Of a stretch of 5,625 nucleotides of DNA, positions 4,373 through 5,625 are shown in pieces; position 1 is the first letter of the stretch, and each line of letters opens with the position of its first letter. The translations under genes and the position numbers were made by a program. Origin of the DNA: Betaproteobacteria bacterium (GTDB taxonomy: Bacteria; Pseudomonadota; Gammaproteobacteria; Tethybacterales; Tethybacteraceae); NCBI GenBank assembly GCA_026710225.1, contig JAPORI010000182.1, positions 418 to 6,042 on the forward strand, written 5' to 3'. The notes below the pieces were generated by a model. The model worked only from the letters and a program-made list of their open reading frames with translations. It made no database searches and was not told where the DNA came from.

Positions 4373-5625
4373 ATGTCAGTGTTCGGAAAACTGCTTATTG
4401 CCAATCGCGGCGAGATTGCCTTGCGCATCCAGCGAGCCTGCCGCGAGTTGGGCATTCGCACCGTCTGCGTATATTCCGAGGCCGATCGGGACGCCAAATA
4501 CGTGAAACTCGCCGACGAGGCGGTCTGCATCGGCCCGGCCAGTTCCCTGGAAAGTTACCTGAACCCGGCCGCCATAATCGCGGCGATGGAGATCACCGAT
4601 GCCGAGGCGGTGCATCCGGGTTACGGTTTTCTGTCGGAAAACGCCGACTTTGCCGAGCAGGTCGAGCGCAGCGGCTTCGTTTTCGTCGGACCCAAGTCGG
4701 AGACGATCAGGGTCATGGGCGACAAGATCGCCGCCAAGAAGGCGCTGGCCAAGTCCGGTCTCGGGATGGTGCCCAGTTGCGACATCAAGGATCCTTCCGA
4801 TTCCCGGGCGCTGGCAAAGGTTGCCGCCCAGATCGGCTTTCCGCTGATTCTCAAGGCGGCGGCCGGAGGCGGCGGCCGGGGGATGCGGGTGATTCACAAC
4901 GAGGAATCGCTGCAAAGCACTTGCAGCGTCCTGGCCCTTGAGGCCGAGCGGGCTTTCGGGGACGGCACCCTGTATGCCGAAAAGCTGCTCGCCGGCGCTC
5001 GGCACATCGAGGTGCAGGTGCTTGCTGATCGCAGCGGCAACGCGGTGCATCTGGGCACCCGCGACTGTTCGGTGCAGCGCCGCCACCAGAAGATCATCGA
5101 GGAGGCGCCAGCCGCCGGGGTCTCGGCCAAGATGCTCAACAAGGTCGGCGCCGATTCGGTGGCCGCCTGCGCGGCGCTGGGCTATCGCGGCGCCGGCACC
5201 ATGGAGTTCCTCTATGACGGCCGGAGCTTCTATTTCATCGAGATGAACACCCGGGTGCAAGTCGAGCATCCGGTAACCGAAATGATCACCGGCTGCGACA
5301 TAGTCGCCCTGCAAATTAGAATAGCGGCCGGAGAGAAATTGCCGTTTAGACAAAAGGACATAGCTTTCAGCGGCCATGCGATCGAGTGCCGGATCAACGC
5401 CGAGGATCCGGACACCCATGCGCCCTGTCCGGGGATGATATCAACCTATCATCCGTCCGGAGGACCCGGGGTGCGGGTCGATGCCCACGTCTACGCCGGC
5501 AGCGAGATCACCCACCACTATGATTCGCTGCTTGGCAAGCTGATTGTGCATGGCGACAGCCGCAAGCAGGCGATAGCCCGGATGCGCATCGCCCTGTCCG
5601 AGTTCATGATCGGCGGCATCAAGAC
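4373..5625 (+). CDS. accC: acetyl-CoA carboxylase biotin carboxylase subunit (AccC), 3' end cut by window
   Basis: The open frame runs 417 codons to the window edge with no stop or frameshift; E. coli AccC is 449 residues, so about 30 residues are missing. It is the ATP-grasp enzyme that carboxylates biotin on AccB using ATP and bicarbonate. IANRGEIA (9-16) opens the N-terminal domain and HPGYGFLSEN (81-90) follows. The ATP-grasp part has K118, K161, the glycine-rich loop GGGGRGM (165-171), RDCSVQRRHQK (230-240), E278, E290, N292, R294, E298 and R340. These align with catalytic and binding residues of the E. coli enzyme at a constant offset of two, so an active enzyme is expected. The ending without a biotin domain in view fits the separate-subunit type paired with accB. 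The start ATG is 5 bp after the accB stop, with a weak AGG overlapping that stop, suggesting translational coupling. A short run of rarer AT-rich codons (about 5311-5322, 5344-5364) interrupts otherwise GC-rich codon use without disturbing the alignment. Confidence 0.97.
   Translation, partial: MSVFGKLLIANRGEIALRIQRACRELGIRTVCVYSEADRDAKYVKLADEAVCIGPASSLESYLNPAAIIAAMEITDAEAVHPGYGFLSENADFAEQVERSGFVFVGPKSETIRVMGDKIAAKKALAKSGLGMVPSCDIKDPSDSRALAKVAAQIGFPLILKAAAGGGGRGMRVIHNEESLQSTCSVLALEAERAFGDGTLYAEKLLAGARHIEVQVLADRSGNAVHLGTRDCSVQRRHQKIIEEAPAAGVSAKMLNKVGADSVAACAALGYRGAGTMEFLYDGRSFYFIEMNTRVQVEHPVTEMITGCDIVALQIRIAAGEKLPFRQKDIAFSGHAIECRINAEDPDTHAPCPGMISTYHPSGGPGVRVDAHVYAGSEITHHYDSLLGKLIVHGDSRKQAIARMRIALSEFMIGGIK

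Noticed and set aside
4376..5419. 347-codon minus-strand open frame opposite accC
   Set aside because: accC reads without interruption on the plus strand with all catalytic residues; the antisense frame is a by-product of GC-rich codon bias.
4373..5625. Possible frameshift or pseudogene in accC
   Set aside because: I translated the frame codon by codon and it stays open and aligned with the E. coli enzyme to the window edge; only the 3' end is missing because the window stops.
2651..5625. Functional link between arsS and accBC for arsenolipid synthesis
   Set aside because: The genes are divergent, accBC is a housekeeping operon, and nothing beyond adjacency supports a joint role in arsenic-containing lipids.

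Overview
The window is bacterial chromosomal DNA, dense in genes and fairly GC-rich; the accC region is visibly richer than the distal part of the pilin-like gene. The adjacent accB-accC pair for acetyl-CoA carboxylase and a class III prepilin-like protein with a G|FxxxE cleavage site suggest a member of the Pseudomonadota (beta/gamma-like) or a related Gram-negative bacterium. I cannot place it more precisely from sequence alone.

Layout from left to right. Positions 1-77 hold the last 24 codons of an unidentified plus-strand gene. After an 11-bp gap comes a long plus-strand gene (89-1738, 549 codons) for an exported prepilin/pseudopilin-like protein with an unusually large extracytoplasmic part. 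A compact inverted repeat with A- and T-tracts (1743-1770) probably ends transcription from both sides, because the next two genes converge on it. On the minus strand lies a two-gene unit: arsS (2651-3712, radical SAM enzyme of arsenosugar biosynthesis) followed 32 bp downstream by an mtnP-type 5'-methylthioadenosine phosphorylase (1776-2618). A 175-bp divergent intergenic region (3713-3887) separates arsS from the plus-strand accB (3888-4367) and accC (4373 to the window end, missing about its last 30 codons).

How the genes may work together. accB and accC encode the biotin carrier and biotin carboxylase of acetyl-CoA carboxylase, the entry step of fatty acid synthesis; they are 5 bp apart behind an extended -10 promoter and a strong ribosome binding site. 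The most interesting part is the arsS-mtnP pair. ArsS joins a 5'-deoxyadenosyl group to dimethylarsenic, giving a nucleoside that resembles 5'-methylthioadenosine with a dimethylarsinoyl group in place of methylthio. The neighbouring phosphorylase keeps the family's adenine-binding Asp pair and could remove adenine from that nucleoside, the next step needed to reach an arsenosugar. This is an inference from gene adjacency plus chemistry; no arsenic methyltransferase (arsM) is visible in the window.

The divergent region also contains a perfect 14-bp palindrome and short direct repeats that look like candidate operator sequences. I found no tRNA, rRNA, CRISPR array, insertion sequence or riboswitch.
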